The position numbers and the translations under genes were made by a program. A stretch of 64,000 nt of DNA from Tianweitania sediminis (lineage in GTDB: Bacteria > Pseudomonadota > Alphaproteobacteria > Rhizobiales > Rhizobiaceae). Under the pieces are notes generated by a model that saw nothing but the letters and a program-made list of their open reading frames with translations, had not been told where the DNA came from and did not search any database. Shown one piece after another: positions 63,165 to 64,000 of the stretch. The stretch spans positions 113,872 to 177,871 of the forward strand of contig NZ_JAGIYY010000010.1 in NCBI RefSeq assembly GCF_017813335.1. Direction: 5' to 3'. Position 1 is the stretch's first letter. The number at the start of each line of letters is the position of its first letter.

Positions 63165-63644
63165 CTAGAAGTTCGAGCTCGAAACGAGTTGCGGCACGAT
63201 GATCTCCGTCAGCGTCCCATCGGAGGCATCGGCGATCACCAGACGGATGGAGTCCAATGTCCGCTCGAAAGTCACCGTGGTGTCGCCGAAGCGCACCGTT
63301 CCCGCATCCTGCGGATTCTCGCCGAAGATCGCTTCGGTGACCTGGCCGGCAAGGGCGGAGAAAAGGCGGCCCTGTAGCTGGCGGACAAAAAGATCGGCTT
63401 CTGAATTGCCGCCGGTTCCTCCGCCGGGCACGAGGTCATCATCGACTGGCTCCTCGAAGTCACTGGCTGTGGCCTCGCGCTGTGCACCAGCGATCGCAAG
63501 AAGATGCGAGGAATTCAGGGGGCTGCCGCCAAAGGACGGGTTGATCGGCGTGTAAACCAGATCGCCCGCTCGAACAGGCAAACCCGTCGCGATCAGAACA
63601 AGCGCTCCCGAAAGCAAGGACATAACAACAGATTTGTGGGTCAT
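63165..63644 (-). CDS. csgF: Curli production assembly factor CsgF
   Basis: A 159-residue exported protein with a signal of about 26 residues (ending PVRAG). The mature N-terminus DLVYTPINPSFGGSPLNS is the CsgF segment known to plug into the CsgG pore and form the second constriction. ATG 63644 has GAGGGTAAG before it. First recognised gene of the csgF-csgG unit; no csgE is seen upstream. Confidence 0.93.
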   Translation of the reverse strand: MTHKSVVMSLLSGALVLIATGLPVRAGDLVYTPINPSFGGSPLNSSHLLAIAGAQREATASDFEEPVDDDLVPGGGTGGNSEADLFVRQLQGRLFSALAGQVTEAIFGENPQDAGTVRFGDTTVTFERTLDSIRLVIADASDGTLTEIIVPQLVSSSNF

Positions 63645-63691
63645 CTTACCCTCGCAGCCTTGCAAGTAGTGATAGAACCGTATTTCCTCCC

Positions 63692-63751
63692 ATGCAACTT
63701 ACGCGAGCAAAAGAATGGCAGTTGATGCCATTGTGCAACAGCCAGTTGCAT
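63692..63751. promoter_or_regulatory. Nested inverted repeats in the csgF promoter region
   Basis: Outer arms ATGCAAC (63692-63698) and GTTGCAT (63745-63751) surround inner arms AATGGCA (63714-63720) and TGCCATT (63726-63732), all perfect and sharing nearly the same centre. They lie between csgF and the divergent aminotransferase, so they are candidate operator sites. Confidence 0.45.
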
Positions 63752-63879
63752 CGAGGTCCGCGGTCGCGATCGCCGGTTCCTGAAGGATCGTTGCGACCGG
63801 CGCCTGGCCCAGCCTGCCGTGCTTTCATGGAGCGGTCACGTCTGCCATACTCCGGCAAGCTTCACTTACCGAGGACGTC

Positions 63880-64000
63880 ATGGACACGCTTTCCAACTCG
63901 CTCGCGGCAGCGGATATCGCCAACACGCTGCATCCCTACACGAACCTGCGCCAGCACGAGAAAGCCGGGCCGATTGTGATTTCGCGGGGGGACGGTATCC
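63880..64000 (+). CDS. Class III aminotransferase (3' truncated by window)
   Basis: The first 40 codons only: after ATG 63880 the protein begins with a short leader and LHPYTNLRQHEKAGPIVISRG, split here over two motifs. This is the usual N-terminus of the aspartate-aminotransferase-superfamily class III (omega-transaminase) enzymes acting on diamines or beta-alanine-type substrates. A GAGG lies 5 bp upstream. Substrate unknown. Confidence 0.75.
   Translation, partial: MDTLSNSLAAADIANTLHPYTNLRQHEKAGPIVISRGDGI

Noticed and set aside
63646..63858. 70-codon minus-strand frame upstream of csgF as a csgE candidate
   Set aside because: No signal peptide and no CsgE-like pattern; it covers the promoter region with its inverted repeats.

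Overview
The window comes from a GC-rich alphaproteobacterial chromosome, most likely order Hyphomicrobiales and the Mesorhizobium/Nitratireductor/Phyllobacteriaceae neighbourhood. The basis is gene content: an NDUFA12-type complex I accessory subunit, the P. denitrificans-style aerobic cob genes with cobF, cobG and cobE, a DUF3971/AsmA-like giant protein beside tyrS, an alpha-type curli locus with csgH, and the TIGR02587/TIGR02588 pair. No rRNA, tRNA, CRISPR array, insertion sequence or phage gene was recognised.

Layout. (1) 1-16.5 kb is housekeeping: a truncated rhomboid protease, a CBS protein, gatB, an acetyltransferase, the NDUFA12-like subunit, a DUF2155 protein, an orphan Pycsar-effector-like membrane protein, an XRE regulator, a Bcp peroxiredoxin, the AsmA-like giant, tyrS, anmK, ald with its divergent Lrp regulator, a MscS channel and a photolyase. 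(2) 16.5-38.7 kb is a nearly complete oxygen-dependent cobalamin pathway with about 20 cob genes. Two divergent cobalamin riboswitches sit at its centre (about 22.27-22.73 kb). One controls hupE-cobP-cobO-cobQ on the minus strand. The other controls DUF1636-cobW-cobN-cobG-cobH-cobI-cobJ on the plus strand. A second plus-strand run, cobL-cobE-cobM-cobA-cobB-cobS-cobT-cobF, follows the inverted cobK. A dual-specificity-like phosphatase is translationally coupled to cobC. The CobST chelatase partners of CobN and bluB are not in the window. (3) 38.8-44 kb holds nadE, a membrane-protein pair and small stress or housekeeping genes. (4) 44.3-53.4 kb looks like a catabolic and transport island: an acyl-CoA synthetase, a quinone oxidoreductase, an XRE-cupin regulator, a polyamine-type ABC transporter, a DAO-family amine oxidase and a cupin. 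(5) 53.5-56.5 kb is a tightly overlapping cassette of type III polyketide synthase, methyltransferase and flavoprotein, probably making a phenolic lipid or quinone. (6) 57.0-63.6 kb is a minus-strand curli-like amyloid locus: csgF, csgG, a 565-residue curlin, a small curlin-repeat gene that appears frameshifted, a second atypical curlin, csgH, and a secreted protein combining an AprI/Inh-like inhibitor region with an SH3-like region. The window ends inside a class III aminotransferase.

The most noteworthy observations are the phenolic-lipid cassette; the amyloid locus with an RBS-overlapping hairpin and a putative protease inhibitor; the cobC-coupled phosphatase as a candidate for the missing phosphatase step of B12 synthesis; cobP lacking any ATG/GTG/TTG start that would include its P-loop; and two head-to-head gene pairs (cobC/cobD and cobK/cobL) whose start codons share one CATG. 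All functional calls come from reading motifs and gene order. No database search was run.
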